This document shows positions 20,201 through 27,442 of a stretch of DNA of 64,000 nucleotides, one piece after another. Below the pieces are notes generated by a model that saw only the letters and a list, made by a program, of their open reading frames with translations, made no database searches and was not told where the DNA came from. The stretch covers positions 1-64,000 of the forward strand of contig NZ_JACHGF010000009.1 of the NCBI RefSeq assembly GCF_014202275.1, given 5' to 3'. Positions within the stretch are counted from its first letter, which is position 1. Every line of letters begins with the position of its first letter. Made by a program: the position numbers and the translations under genes. The DNA comes from Rhabdobacter roseus (lineage in GTDB: Bacteria; Bacteroidota; Bacteroidia; Cytophagales; Spirosomataceae).

Positions 20201-21557
20201 AGTCGCTCAGTAAAATGTTGGTGGCCGTTACCGCGCCTTGGTTGACGACCGTCAGCGTGAAGCTCACCGTATCACCCGGCATCACGACGGAAGCCTGGCC
20301 AGTGCTTAGTTTCTTATGCAGCGCTAAATCGAAGATCGGCGTTTCGATCGGTACGATCCCGGCGTCGATGTGCGGGTTGTTACGAAGCGTATCGCTTTCG
20401 TCTTTGGTAACATCTATAGTAATGACGTTGGTTTTCCCCAAAGTACCCGACTCACCCGCGTTGCTATCCTTGGTCGGATCGCCGCCCTGGTTGGTTGGGG
20501 AAAAGGTACTTCCCGTGGGAGCAATAAAACGAACGTAGTACTCGCCACTGAATAAACTATCAAACAGGTACTTTCCGTTGGCGTCAGTCACGACCGTACG
20601 AATGGCCACCATCGCCTCATCCTGTAGCTCAACCGTAATGCCGGGAATCCCCAACTCGCCGGGGTCTTGTACGCCGTTGCCGTTGGTATCGCCCCACACA
20701 AAATCACCAATGGAGCCCAGCGGCCCAGGTACTACCTGGATGGCACAACAGCCCGTAGCGGGACACGAAACTCCTACTAAAGAAGTAAACGAAAAAGAAC
20801 CCGGCCCTTTGATGGTCAGGGACGAGTCAGCATTGACGACGGCTACCGTAAGTCCGTTCACTACGACCGAGTCTACTATAGGTACCCCGTTGTAGAGCCA
20901 CTGGATGGAGTGGTAGCCCGCGATGGGAGATACTTCAAATTCATCGCCTAAGTACCATTCTATAGGTACCGAAAAACAGGCCGACGCGATGTCGTCCTGG
21001 TCCAGCTCGCCGTCACCCGGCCAGGAGTCCTGATCCTCGCCGTCCATTTCCATGATTTCGGCCACGTTGAAAAACACGCCCTGCGCCAGTACTTTGGCTC
21101 TGATTTGCAGAATTGCCGAATCGCCGGCCGCTACCGTTCCGGCGTTCCATACTTTAGTGGCGGGCACAAAACTACCCGTACCTCTTAGGACATTGCTGCT
21201 TATATACTCTACGCCGCCTACGGGCAGGCTGTCTTTAACCACCACACCCGTAGCTTGCACAAGGCCCGAATTTTTTACAATGACCGTATACGTCACGGTA
21301 TCTCCCAGGCTGGGCTGCGCTTTATCAATATTTTTATGAAGGCTCAGGTCAATTTGCGCCCAACTGCCCGAAAAACTGGCCAGCATGAAGAGCACGGCCA
21401 GGCACGCTACCCGCTGGCAAGCCAAAAGTGGCTGGGCTTTCCAGGAGGTACCTGTACTCTGGGCAGGGCTTGCCACTTGACGGACCCTGCTGGCGCGAGG
21501 AGTCATCGAGAGACAAAATGTATGTATAAGGTTTACTAGTAGATGTAACGTATTCAT
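10962..21557 (-). CDS. Giant multidomain secreted protein with T9SS type-B C-terminal domain
   Basis: A cell-surface or secreted adhesin-like protein of about 3,530 residues. In protein order (descending coordinates): a long signal peptide ending FSGSWAQ, a DUF11 domain (SLHKNIDKAQPSLGDTVTYT), an SdrD-B/CNA-B-like domain (GSIGDFVWGDTNGNGVQD), three nearly identical 144-residue DUF11 repeats, a second SdrD-B domain, Ig-like segments, two more DUF11 domains, twelve Cys-rich Ig-like repeats, further DUF11 domains, and the gliding-motility-associated (CHU_C, type-B) sorting domain (FSPNGDGINDLF, YNRWMTLVYKS, LPDGTYFYVV). The frame is open to 21878, but residues before the ATG at 21557 look non-coding; an ATG at 21506 is another possible start. 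Partner PorP/SprF genes follow. Confidence 0.92.
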   Translation of the reverse strand: MNTLHLLVNLIHTFCLSMTPRASRVRQVASPAQSTGTSWKAQPLLACQRVACLAVLFMLASFSGSWAQIDLSLHKNIDKAQPSLGDTVTYTVIVKNSGLVQATGVVVKDSLPVGGVEYISSNVLRGTGSFVPATKVWNAGTVAAGDSAILQIRAKVLAQGVFFNVAEIMEMDGEDQDSWPGDGELDQDDIASACFSVPIEWYLGDEFEVSPIAGYHSIQWLYNGVPIVDSVVVNGLTVAVVNADSSLTIKGPGSFSFTSLVGVSCPATGCCAIQVVPGPLGSIGDFVWGDTNGNGVQDPGELGIPGITVELQDEAMVAIRTVVTDANGKYLFDSLFSGEYYVRFIAPTGSTFSPTNQGGDPTKDSNAGESGTLGKTNVITIDVTKDESDTLRNNPHIDAGIVPIETPIFDLALHKKLSTGQASVVMPGDTVSFTLTVVNQGAVTATNILLSDSLPASLTLVDANWTAAGQIATMNAPLAGPLAPGDSLSVSILVRVDPSFTEGTLVNYAQIQDARDEEGDEIEDVDSTPGNGFNKGEDDDDSEPIQVVPTPIFDLALHKKLSSGQASVVMPGDTVSFTLTVVNQGAVTATNILLSDSLPASLTLVDANWTAAGQIATMNAPLAGPLAPGDSVSVSILVRVDPSFTEGTLVNYAQIQDARDEEGDEIEDVDSTPGNGFDKGEDDDDSEPIQVVPTPIFDLALNKKLSTGQASVVMPGDTVSFTLTVVNQGAVTATNILLSDSLPASLTLVDANWTAAGQIATMNASLAGPLAPGDSVSVSILVRVDPSFTEGTLVNYAQIKDARDEEGDEIEDVDSTPGNGFDKGEDDDDSEPVEVVPAPVRYGSIGDYVWRDLNDNGVQDIGEPGVPGVTVELQDSAMVAIRMTVTDADGKYLFDSLPSGKYFVKFYASTDESFVETNQGGDPTKDSNAGESGTPGKTNVITIDVAKAVSDTLRNNPHIDAGLKPLPQCPTILLTVSPDRTICVGDTVQLSGTTDVTGTTINWYAEAMSGDAFATTTSGQLLSLSPTMTTTYYLEGTLGESCVSPRLPITVVVNAKPATPSIAQNTINECPDVTADLTAVILPPLSTVGGAFEWHVGPSASSALVTDPTQVGNGTYYLFERSAADCYSSPAAITVNIESCDCQLALGVSVGADQEVCAGDSVLLTATLTGAATSVTWTTSGTGTFANLDSLKTIYFPSAADMIAGVITLTATTNDPDEQGLCLPKSDALILTINPAPTAPFNVACADSILCIGKSTKLIGFAPGSTIKWYTTATGGVAIGTTVSGGKLPISPTTTTTYYAEAVSEEGCVSERTPITVEVKTCYTDLAVVKTIITPGPYAPGQAIIYSVTAKNLGGVLAHDVIVTDVLPASLTYVSSIPAGEYNNATGIWTIGNMAATANRTLIINATIKANASGFITNTAIVSSPDNDPNQTSNDTSSVTIEVVSLADLMLAKKVSKVNPALGETITYTLEVTNKGPQTATNVEVTDLLPAGLEFVSSSNMTKTGNTLKGTFASIAKDETKTLSFLAKVISTGPVKNVAQISKSDQPDPNSTPGNGYDNGEDDEDEVTVQVGCPTIDPPVIACATTNVCAGATVKLTAVGCTNGIVKWSNGETGSSITLVATENVTFTAKCTKDSCESAVSNVINIKVNTPIKPVLASNVSSVCKGGSATLTAANCNGVIVWSTGETGSPLVVTPTESTIYTAYCKIGTCVSDTAAIAIDVTTPGPAPVITSGKNQICPGESVTLSAHECEGIVKWSNGEQGASITVSPSATTSYSAICVVGTCESERSQDYTITIVTPQAPVISASQTNVCPGTSVILSATGCTGEVLWSNGASGNSITVTPNTTRTFTATCKTATCESAASNTVTINVAAPTAPIISANKTVICSGDSVTLTAMGCANTVLWSNGMTGASIKVAPNATTNYTAKCKVGTCESVASNTVKIDVNTNGQAPIITSANTNICAGATTTLTSEGCAGTVMWSNGMTGASIQVSPVTNTTYTATCKIEGSCASGASNILNINVGVQDAPVIIASSTELCAGDSVTLIASGCAAENTQWSTGQTGLSITVAPVTTSTFTATCVTPSCESEPGQVTLTVNAPEAPSVLCATDSVCIGESASLVVEGCEGTTLWSTGETGIAILVTPTQTANYWAKCVVNGCASIERVFTVYVISPTKPTLVATKTQIQAGESVTITASGCEGDVEWSTGHLGASITVAPTQTKLYTAICRFNTCVSDTAKLTISVGECNAAAPVIAASAPTVCKGSDVTLTATGCVGEVLWSNGQTGASITVPLSSSTTFTATCSTNECTSVASNAVTVSVTQLPAPTIAASSKNICLGDSVTLTAMNCEGTLSWSNGATGASITVHPTATTSYSAVCKLGTCESAASVACEITVGVPPTPAIQASATSICFGQSTTLTATGCSGSSDVLWSNGLTGASITIAPSATTTFTAVCCTSVHCKSEPSNAVTVNVAPKITQPLTQNLVNTCPLLTVDLAAGVTSSPKTEGGTFVYRTGMAPDSPLVQDITAVGAGTYYVFEQTPGGCQSQPATIIVTITPCGDASPCAENPAVAVAGPGNTICAALSYQLSGAISGSATSAIWTTNGTGTFSNPTLLNALYYPSLDDMVKGMVTLTLTTNDPDGAGTCQAASDSLKLTIETIKFRPNISINGVAKTDSLPTYLNICAGDSVVLVATDTEDSLGHAYSYKWNGGSATSNNTFVVKESGTYYVGLINSNSCCSIRSGLVIVTVSEPVQKPIVTNKRNACPATTVDLASTVISAGGTLEYRVGPTLSSALVASPEAVGAGIYYVFARSEGGCYSAPAKVTITICDCDNDTTRAEVAIVKTADKPNVKVGEQITYTITVRNNGPDTATNVNVVDIMPAGLQLVEAVGFEVNGNVLQKVIPVLAANDSVVHTIVANVTAKGTIMNTALITNLDQRDSVLANNVSSVGVLVQKPVCCDSTGLGVALAVTNVTPDGDDYLVTYQVTLKNYGSAILTNVQVLDSLFKAFPSPAEFQVEGNVVVGPSSTLVPDPNFDGKDNRNLLLPASTLAANQTESFQFQVRVTPNGATGPFYNSVYGEGIMGETIVQDKSNNGFEPTPQENVPTPVRFDVQSSIGLAKQVGDPVEVQYGVFEVPYTIKVVNLGMTDLTNVQVVDDLSATFGNGAVIVPGSVTVTADEGFVVNDAYTGEGTSTNLLVESESTLPKGTTREIHLMVLVDVGFATTTEFFNIAVGTAKASETEMVSDTSTAGELPDPDNSLLPGKHSVPTPVSLASQGSAKIGAALWVKDLALQSDGTYNVTYQAIVKNYGSTPLTNVQLTNVLADVFNSETGATFKKVGTPIASDLSTLAINPDFDGVNDTDLLIASNSSLAAGVIDSVTFTINVTTDGRQTPYLNRVLAQAQAGDETVTDLSTNGLNPDVNGNGDPTEDTESEFTPIVIPEGDTVFIPEGFSPNGDGINDLFIIRNTGGQRVSLEVYNRWMTLVYKSEDYKNDWDGAPNSGVSTGAASRGLPDGTYFYVVTLENGRRYVRYMTIIR
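14150..16830 (-). repeat. Twelve tandem Cys-rich Ig-like repeats in the giant gene
   Basis: Twelve copies of about 72-80 residues follow the pattern API-x-A-x(3)-V-C-x-GxSVTLTAxGC, then WSNGxTGxSIxV, then YTAxCKxGTCES. Each normally has four cysteines. Repeats begin at PPVIACATTNV (about 16825) and end at TPAIQASATSI and its tail (about 14150). Copy 9 (KPTLVATKTQIQAGES) has lost the first cysteine. Copies differ more from each other than those of the 144-residue DUF11 array. Confidence 0.85.
19044..20340 (-). repeat. Three near-identical 432-bp DUF11 tandem repeats
   Basis: Three consecutive units of exactly 432 bp (144 codons) are almost identical at the DNA level. The same stretch recurs at offsets 19192, 19624 and 20056. 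Each encodes PIFDLALHKKLS (N for H in one copy), a DUF11 fold, and an acidic linker STPGNGFDKGEDDDDSEP. Differences are a handful of single bases, for example HKK/NKK, APLAG/ASLAG and NKGED/DKGED. Confidence 0.93.
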
Positions 21558-22281
21558 AAAGTTGTGTTTGAAAGGTAGGCGGGAATCTGTATTCTCAAAA
21601 TCAGGGAAGTACCTTTCTCCGGGGGGACCGTCATTGCTGACTTGTATTCGGGCTCGTTGCCTTTTATCAGGTAGGTACCTTAGCAGGGCAAGCACAAAAG
21701 GTACCTGCACCCACGAGGGTAGGCTAGTCATGAATTTCCTGAACAAAGTACTGGATTGCGCTGCGAACGTACTTGAAAAAGTACGAAGGAAAGGATACTT
21801 TCGGATCAGCCACTTCGTTATTACCTGTATAGGAACAACGGGGCGGACCTCAGACAATGATGAATAGAGATCTTTCATCCTTCTGACTCTTTATGGTTAA
21901 TGTATAGTGTGCGTTAATAATATTCTTGTACTCAACTACAAATGTAATCGAATATTAGAATAAATATCTACATATTATTAACAACACAAATAATGCCAAA
22001 GAAAAAATGCAACTACCTCACTCGTAGATCCAAGCGGGTAGTACACTATCTATGAACTATTTAGGCAAAAATCAAAAAATTTCATAACGTTTTCGTTGAG
22101 TAGCTTCAAAACCCTATTTTTTAGGCAAAGGAGTCTGATTTACCAGACATACTACCTATAGCCAAAAAGGTGCCAAAAACGAAAAGGCCTGTTAAGTAAC
22201 TAAAAATAATAAAGTACCCTTAGGTGAAGGAATGTATAAATTATAAGAAAAATACTATTTATTAGTACTAATTTTTTCAAT
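21558..22281. other. Upstream region of the giant gene, no gene supported
   Basis: About 720 bases. The first 320 form an open extension of the giant frame with non-protein-like composition and several GTACC motif copies. The rest is very AT-rich. On the minus strand TACATTTG (21946-21939) matches the -7 consensus but lacks a -33 partner at the right distance. TACCTTTC lies just before the ATG at 21557, with TTTTG 18 bp further up, so either could be the promoter. Confidence 0.4.
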
Positions 22282-22320
22282 AAAAAAGCCCCAATGTAGT
22301 AGCTACATTGGGGCTTTTTT
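22282..22320 (-). terminator. Terminator after the propeller/barrel gene
   Basis: A perfect hairpin with arms AAAAAAGCCCCAATGTAG and CTACATTGGGGCTTTTTT and a three-base loop. It ends 21 bp after the stop of the minus-strand gene at 22341. The T-run is present on both strands. Confidence 0.92.
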
Positions 22321-22340
22321 ATTGAAATGCTCTATGTTCT

Positions 22341-25300
22341 TTAAAAATCGTAGCCCAGCGTTACGTACGGAATGGCTTTGTTCGTGATTCCGTTATCAAC
22401 TCCCCAGGCGTAGTCAAACTTCACGTAAAATCCGAACAGCATGGTGCGGGCACCGACGCCATAGCCCATCAGGTAGGGGTTCCGGAAGTTCGTAACCGAA
22501 GCCCGGAACGGTTCCGAGCCTCCGCCCACGATTTCCGTGTTTAGGCTATTCTCCTGGCTGAAGGGCCCGCGGCCGGTCCAGGCGGTACCGATGTCCGTAA
22601 AACCGATGACCTGGAAATTACGGAGAAAGTTGGAGGTAATGGGCCCCCGGTAGATGTACTTGATCAGGGGGATCCTAAGCTCTGCATTGGCCAGTACGTA
22701 GCTGGTACCGGCCAGGCGGTTGAGGTTGAAGCCTCGCAGGTTGGTAGCAAACTCGGCAAAGAAAATGTCCCGGTTGTCGATGCCAGGCCCAAAGGCCAGG
22801 GGATTCGTTGTATTAGGAGCATCCTTCCGGTTTAAAATCCAATTTTCCATCCCTCCCATGATGTTTTGCTTGGGGGCACGGCCCCCCGAATGGCTAAAAG
22901 CCAGGCGGGCCGCCAGGATCAGATCCCGGTGTATTTTCTGGTAGCGCCTCAGGTCCACACTGATCCGGTTGAAGCTATCAGAAGCGCGGGAAATGCCCAT
23001 GTAGTTTTCGTAGCGTACTTTAAAGCGGGTACCTTCGATCATGTTCATGCCGTTGACGCGCGAATTGTCAAAGACAAACTCACTGTTGATCCCCCCGTAC
23101 TGCGACGAATGATCTGGCTCGGCCAGCAAGTATACATCAACCAGCCGCGTGAGGGTATAGGTAGGTGTAACGGTAAAGCGGGTGGTGGTAGACAAAGGAT
23201 AAGACGCCGAAAGCGAAACCTGGTTGAAACGGTACTTTTGGGCGGCGCCCTCTACATCAAAGAACAGGCTACGACGGTCTACCCTGGCTCCAAAGTCGAC
23301 CCGGTACTTGTAGTTGTTGTATTCGGCGTAGAGGTCGTTATTCCGAAAATTGGTCGACACAAAGAAGCCCGCCTTGAGGACGTGGTTCTCGAGCAGATCG
23401 TTCATGGAGATGGACTGCGCGTACCCAAAGCCCCGGATGGGATCGATGCGCCAGTCGGAGGTGGCGTCGTTGGCCACAAAAAGCCCTTTGTAATCGTACG
23501 GCCCCCGGATGGCGATATTTTCGCGGCGACGGGGCTTAGGGGTAAGGCTGGGCACACTGGACAAAGTACCCCGGCGCTGCCGGTTCTCGAATGCTTTCAG
23601 CATATCAGGGTCGAACTGGTAGTTATCCGTATCCACCTCTCCTTCTTTGAGGGTGATCTCCGTCTGGCGGGCCGACTCCTGCGTGGTATCAGGCTGCTCG
23701 GCATTGGGCTGGCCCGCATTGGGAGCCGCGACACCCGCGTTGCTTCGGGCAGAGGAGCCCAGGCCGGGCGTAGACAAGGAAGCGTTCAGGTCCAGACGAT
23801 CCTGGTAGGAAGCCATCAGGTTGCCATCGTTCAGCCGTATGTACGCCAGGCTCCCCCCCGACCCGATCTTAAGATCGGCATTTTTAAGACTGTAAAGGTA
23901 GTCGGTAAGCTGAGCGGTGGTGCCGGTAGTACGGTCGAACTTAAAGAGATTACTGATCCCTTTGACATCGGAAAGAAAGTACACGGCCGCTTCGTCGACG
24001 TAGATAGGCCGCATGATCGTGCCCAGTGAATCGACCAATCGACCTACGGTGGCAGCGCGGGGTGAGCCGTCGTGCTCAAATATACTCAAAGAAGCCTGGA
24101 TGGTTTTGTAGGTACCTTTGTCCGTACCCAGGGAGTCGGTGGGGCGGTTGGAGGCAAAGGCAATCCGCCGCGCCGAACCCGCCACAAAGCGAGGTGTGAG
24201 GTCGTCGTACAGATCGTTGGTGAGTTGTATTGCTGACGCCCGCGCTACGCTGACCATGTACAGATCGTTTTGCCCGCCCTTGTCGGCACTGACGGCCAGC
24301 ATGGTACCGTCTTCGGAAATATCCATGTCTACGATCTGATCCAGCCCCCGAATGGTACGTTTCAGGCGTATTTTCGGTTTCTTGGTGTCCAGGTTTTCGT
24401 AGAGGAAAAAGTTGGGCCGTCCTCCTTCTTCTACCAGCACGGCCAGGGCATTGTTCCGCGTCCAGCCGATCAGCGGAATCAGACCCTGGGTACGGGAATT
24501 GTTGGTAACGACCGTCCCCTGCCGGATGACCATGCGGCGGCCGGTTTCGTTATTAAAAATCTGAACGCGGTACCTTTCCTTGTACAGCTCACTGATGGCG
24601 AGCCATTTTTTATCCGACGAAATTTTGATGATGGCATTGCTGCCGGGCGTATTGGCCTCGTGCAGGCGGTACTGCCAGGTAGGTGAAGGCTCCCGGTAGT
24701 GCTGGGCGGCCTGCTTGCTGACATTCACGTAGTATTCGCGCCAGTCGCGCAGGAAGCGCGTGTAGGAAGGGATGCCCAGCGTGCTGGTAATACTCGTTTG
24801 TTCGGTCCGGATGATCCGGGTGAGGTTCAGGATATTGGAAATATTGTCCCGCCCGTAGCGCTCGGCGATGTAGTTCCAGATGGACTGCCCCACCAGCGTT
24901 GCGTCGGCCCCCGTCAGGAGTCCGGGCTTTTTCAGCTGGCGCTTGTTGGAAAGATCGCGCATGTAGTCACTCAGCTCGGGCGTCCAGCCTTCGGCAATGT
25001 AAGCCGCAATACCCTGCATGAACCATTCGGGCAGGGTCAGAAGCAGGGAGCTCTGGAGGGCGTCTTTGAGATTTCCGCCGTAGAGCATATCGTACACAAA
25101 AAGCAGCGAAATTTCTTTGACGAGCTCTTTGCGAAAGCTGAGCTGATCACCGGTGAACGCAATTTCCAGCCTGGACTGCGCCAGATCCAGCTCCTGATCG
25201 TCCAGATCGCCAAAGGTAGCCAGCCCCATGTTGCTCTGCATGAGCTCGCCCGGCGAGTTATAGAGAAAAATCTTGATGCGGTTGTAGGGCGTATAGCCAA

Positions 25301-25556
25301 GTACCTCCGTGATGCGGTCAAACTCGCTCTCGGCAAACTGCGCCGCCAGGCGCGCCAGGTTGGTGCCGCCCTGGTAGTGGTAGATTTCGAAATTGGAGCT
25401 TTTCAGTACTTTCCAGTCGAAGGTCCGGTACTGTACCCGGTTTTTACCGAATCGCTCCTGCGACGGATAGCGCTGGGCATGAGCCGTTTGCCCCGGTAGT
25501 AAGATCACAAAAAAGACGGCAGCAAGCGCCGCTTTATATAGGAAAAGTAACTTCAT
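22341..25556 (-). CDS. Outer-membrane protein with peptidase-MA-like, TolB-like propeller and BamA-like barrel domains
   Basis: About 1,071 residues. A signal peptide (KAALAAVFFVILLPGQTAHAQ) is followed by a region resembling the peptidase_MA-like family, with FEIYHYQGG, PYNRIKIFLYNSPGEL and LTLPEWFMQGIAAYIAEGW. The metal motif is not a clean HExxH (PEWFMQG). Next come WD40/TolB-like blades (about 300-600: SSDKKWLAISELYKERY, DISEDGTMLAVSADKGG), a low-complexity stretch, and a C-terminal surface-antigen/BamA-like barrel (NLRGF, RIPLIKY, GFTDIGTAWTG, final GYDF). The frame begins at a GTG at 25565, but the ATG at 25556 is preferred. It is the last gene after cmk and an FAD oxidoreductase. Function unknown; envelope assembly is inferred from the barrel. 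Confidence 0.8.
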   Translation of the reverse strand: MKLLFLYKAALAAVFFVILLPGQTAHAQRYPSQERFGKNRVQYRTFDWKVLKSSNFEIYHYQGGTNLARLAAQFAESEFDRITEVLGYTPYNRIKIFLYNSPGELMQSNMGLATFGDLDDQELDLAQSRLEIAFTGDQLSFRKELVKEISLLFVYDMLYGGNLKDALQSSLLLTLPEWFMQGIAAYIAEGWTPELSDYMRDLSNKRQLKKPGLLTGADATLVGQSIWNYIAERYGRDNISNILNLTRIIRTEQTSITSTLGIPSYTRFLRDWREYYVNVSKQAAQHYREPSPTWQYRLHEANTPGSNAIIKISSDKKWLAISELYKERYRVQIFNNETGRRMVIRQGTVVTNNSRTQGLIPLIGWTRNNALAVLVEEGGRPNFFLYENLDTKKPKIRLKRTIRGLDQIVDMDISEDGTMLAVSADKGGQNDLYMVSVARASAIQLTNDLYDDLTPRFVAGSARRIAFASNRPTDSLGTDKGTYKTIQASLSIFEHDGSPRAATVGRLVDSLGTIMRPIYVDEAAVYFLSDVKGISNLFKFDRTTGTTAQLTDYLYSLKNADLKIGSGGSLAYIRLNDGNLMASYQDRLDLNASLSTPGLGSSARSNAGVAAPNAGQPNAEQPDTTQESARQTEITLKEGEVDTDNYQFDPDMLKAFENRQRRGTLSSVPSLTPKPRRRENIAIRGPYDYKGLFVANDATSDWRIDPIRGFGYAQSISMNDLLENHVLKAGFFVSTNFRNNDLYAEYNNYKYRVDFGARVDRRSLFFDVEGAAQKYRFNQVSLSASYPLSTTTRFTVTPTYTLTRLVDVYLLAEPDHSSQYGGINSEFVFDNSRVNGMNMIEGTRFKVRYENYMGISRASDSFNRISVDLRRYQKIHRDLILAARLAFSHSGGRAPKQNIMGGMENWILNRKDAPNTTNPLAFGPGIDNRDIFFAEFATNLRGFNLNRLAGTSYVLANAELRIPLIKYIYRGPITSNFLRNFQVIGFTDIGTAWTGRGPFSQENSLNTEIVGGGSEPFRASVTNFRNPYLMGYGVGARTMLFGFYVKFDYAWGVDNGITNKAIPYVTLGYDF

Positions 25557-25574
25557 TGGGTACACTGGCTTTCT

Positions 25575-26636
25575 TTAACGGTAATATAACGAAAAATACC
25601 TACCAATATTCACTAACAAATTTAAATCTTTCCTGTTTTCAAAATGCTCGGTAAGCTGGTTGGCAAAATAGGGTGCCAGGGTAACCCCCTTGGTGCCCAA
25701 TCCATTAAATATCCCAACGCGCGGGTAGCGAGGGTGAGTACCCACAAAAGGCCGCCGATCCTGGGTAGCCGGGCGAATCCCCGCCCGCTGGCCAAGTACC
25801 TCATAAGGTACCTTGAGCAACGGCCGAAGCTTTTCTTCCAGGTACCTGCGCCCCTCCTCCGTGGTAGACCAATCCAAATCGTGCCAGGAGTAGGTTGCCC
25901 CTACTTTGTGCTGTCCGTTACTCGTGGGCAAAATGAATATTCCCTGGTTGACGATGTGGGGCAAAGGGTACCCTTCCAGCCGCACGTCCAGCAATTGCCC
26001 TTTGACGGGCTCGAAAGGCAGCCAGTCAAATAGGGTACTTTCGCGTGCATCAAAACCCTGGCAAAGTACCACTTGCCGGGCCCGGAGGCCGTTCCATTCC
26101 ACGTACTCGTCCTGAATCGCTAGCTCCTGGCTGTCAAAAGTACCTTCCTGATAACACCCTGCGCGCTGAAAGTACGCCCGGCTTTTTTCCAGCAACGACG
26201 GCAGATCCACCCAGCCCGACTGCGTTACTTCCAACCCGCCGTAGGGTGCCTGAATCTGTGCGTGGAGGGCGGGATCTTCCGGGGCCGACGGGGCTAGGTA
26301 CCTCTGGATACCCGGCTCGGCCGTTTGGGCCAGGTAGGTATTTTGTTCCTGAAGGGAGCGGTAGGGCCGGTAGATGTTGAGCGGATGCAGCAGCGGCGTA
26401 CCCAAGGTTTGTTCCAGTTGGGTATAAAATTCCGTTGCGTAGGGAAACAGCTCATCGGCCAGCCAAGTCTTGACGAGTTTTTTACCCGTGAGTGGATTGA
26501 AAATACCCGCGGCTACTCCCGAAGCCGAAGGCCGCGACGAGTCGTTCAGGATCAAAATCGTCTTTTCCTTTGCGAGCAAATGCCACGCCAGGGTAGTTCC
26601 CGCCAGCCCTTGCCCAACCACGAGGTAGTCAATCAT
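25575..26636 (-). CDS. FAD-dependent oxidoreductase (DAO family)
   Basis: This 353-residue flavoprotein of the glycine/D-amino-acid oxidase family starts with the dinucleotide-binding motif VVGQGLAGTTLAWHLL. A substrate-domain signature follows (SGVAAGIFNPLTGKKLVKTW), and the C-terminal FAD site GLGTKGVTLAPYFANQL is present. Such enzymes oxidise C-N bonds of amino or imino acids; the substrate here is unknown. It lies 12 bp after cmk and about 18 bp before the propeller/barrel gene in one operon-like run. No signal peptide is present, so it is cytoplasmic. Confidence 0.88.
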   Translation of the reverse strand: MIDYLVVGQGLAGTTLAWHLLAKEKTILILNDSSRPSASGVAAGIFNPLTGKKLVKTWLADELFPYATEFYTQLEQTLGTPLLHPLNIYRPYRSLQEQNTYLAQTAEPGIQRYLAPSAPEDPALHAQIQAPYGGLEVTQSGWVDLPSLLEKSRAYFQRAGCYQEGTFDSQELAIQDEYVEWNGLRARQVVLCQGFDARESTLFDWLPFEPVKGQLLDVRLEGYPLPHIVNQGIFILPTSNGQHKVGATYSWHDLDWSTTEEGRRYLEEKLRPLLKVPYEVLGQRAGIRPATQDRRPFVGTHPRYPRVGIFNGLGTKGVTLAPYFANQLTEHFENRKDLNLLVNIGRYFSLYYR

Positions 26637-26648
26637 GCGCGCTGTTTG

Positions 26649-27380
26649 TTAAGTACCTGCTTGCTCAGTAGAAGTACCCCTCGGGCCGCTGCCACGCAGA
26701 GCACGCCCAATCCGCTCGTCGGCAAGCCTCACCACCATTTCCACCTGCTCATCGACGGTCATGAAGGAGTTGTCCAGCAGCAGGGCGTCTTCGGCCTGGC
26801 GCAGGGGGCCTTCCGTGCGGTGGGTGTCGATGTAATCGCGCTTCTGTAGATTCTGCATGATTTCTTCCAGCCCTACCAGCTCGCCCTTGGCCAGGAGTTC
26901 ATCCTGCCGCCGCCGCGCCCGGATCAGCGGGTCGGCGGTCATGAATATTTTAAGCTCGGCTTCCGGAAAAACCACCGTGCCAACGTCACGGCCATCCAAC
27001 ACGACGCCCTTGCTGCGGCCCATGCGCTGTTGCTGAGCCACCATAGCCTGCCGTACTTCCACCACCGCACTCACCTCACTCACTCGCTCGGATATGTACA
27101 TTTTTCGGATCTCGTTCTCTACGTTCAGGCCGTTGAGGTAGGTTTCGTTGGTGGCGGTTTCGGGCTGGTACCGAAAGGTGATCTGGATTTCCCGCAGCGC
27201 TTTCTCTACATCCCGGGGATTGGTCAGCGATAGGTGGTGGTTATAAAAGTAAAGTGTCACGGCGCGGTACATGGCACCCGTATCGATGTAGGCGTAATGG
27301 AGCTGTCGGGCTACCAGCTTGGCAGTGGTACTTTTGCCGCAGCTGGAAAAGCCATCGAGGGCCACAATTATTTTTGGCAT
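26649..27380 (-). CDS. cmk: Cytidylate kinase ((d)CMP kinase)
   Basis: CMP kinase phosphorylates CMP and dCMP to the diphosphates. From the ATG at 27380 the protein starts MPKIIVALDGFSSCGKST, whose P-loop is DGFSSCGKST. Other family marks are DTGAMYRAVTLYF, DGRDVGTVVFPEAELK, and RRRQDELLAKGE in the lid. It has 243 residues including a ~15-residue Gly/Ser/Thr tail that may be dispensable. The frame extends two codons upstream to a TTG. It heads the run that continues into the FAD oxidoreductase and propeller/barrel genes. Confidence 0.95.
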   Translation of the reverse strand: MPKIIVALDGFSSCGKSTTAKLVARQLHYAYIDTGAMYRAVTLYFYNHHLSLTNPRDVEKALREIQITFRYQPETATNETYLNGLNVENEIRKMYISERVSEVSAVVEVRQAMVAQQQRMGRSKGVVLDGRDVGTVVFPEAELKIFMTADPLIRARRRQDELLAKGELVGLEEIMQNLQKRDYIDTHRTEGPLRQAEDALLLDNSFMTVDEQVEMVVRLADERIGRALRGSGPRGTSTEQAGT

Positions 27381-27442
27381 ACGCAACTAAAGGTAAAAGA
27401 TAGGCTGCAAAGTAAACGAAAGAAGCCGTGGGATGCATCGTT

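Noticed and set aside
21558-21878. N-terminal extension of the giant protein to 21878
   Set aside because: The frame is open, but the translation lacks a secretion signal and looks non-coding. The signal peptide begins after the ATG at 21557 or 21506.
22866-24029. 387-codon plus-strand frame inside the propeller/barrel gene
   Set aside because: The minus-strand product has a signal peptide and family domains. The antisense translation has none.
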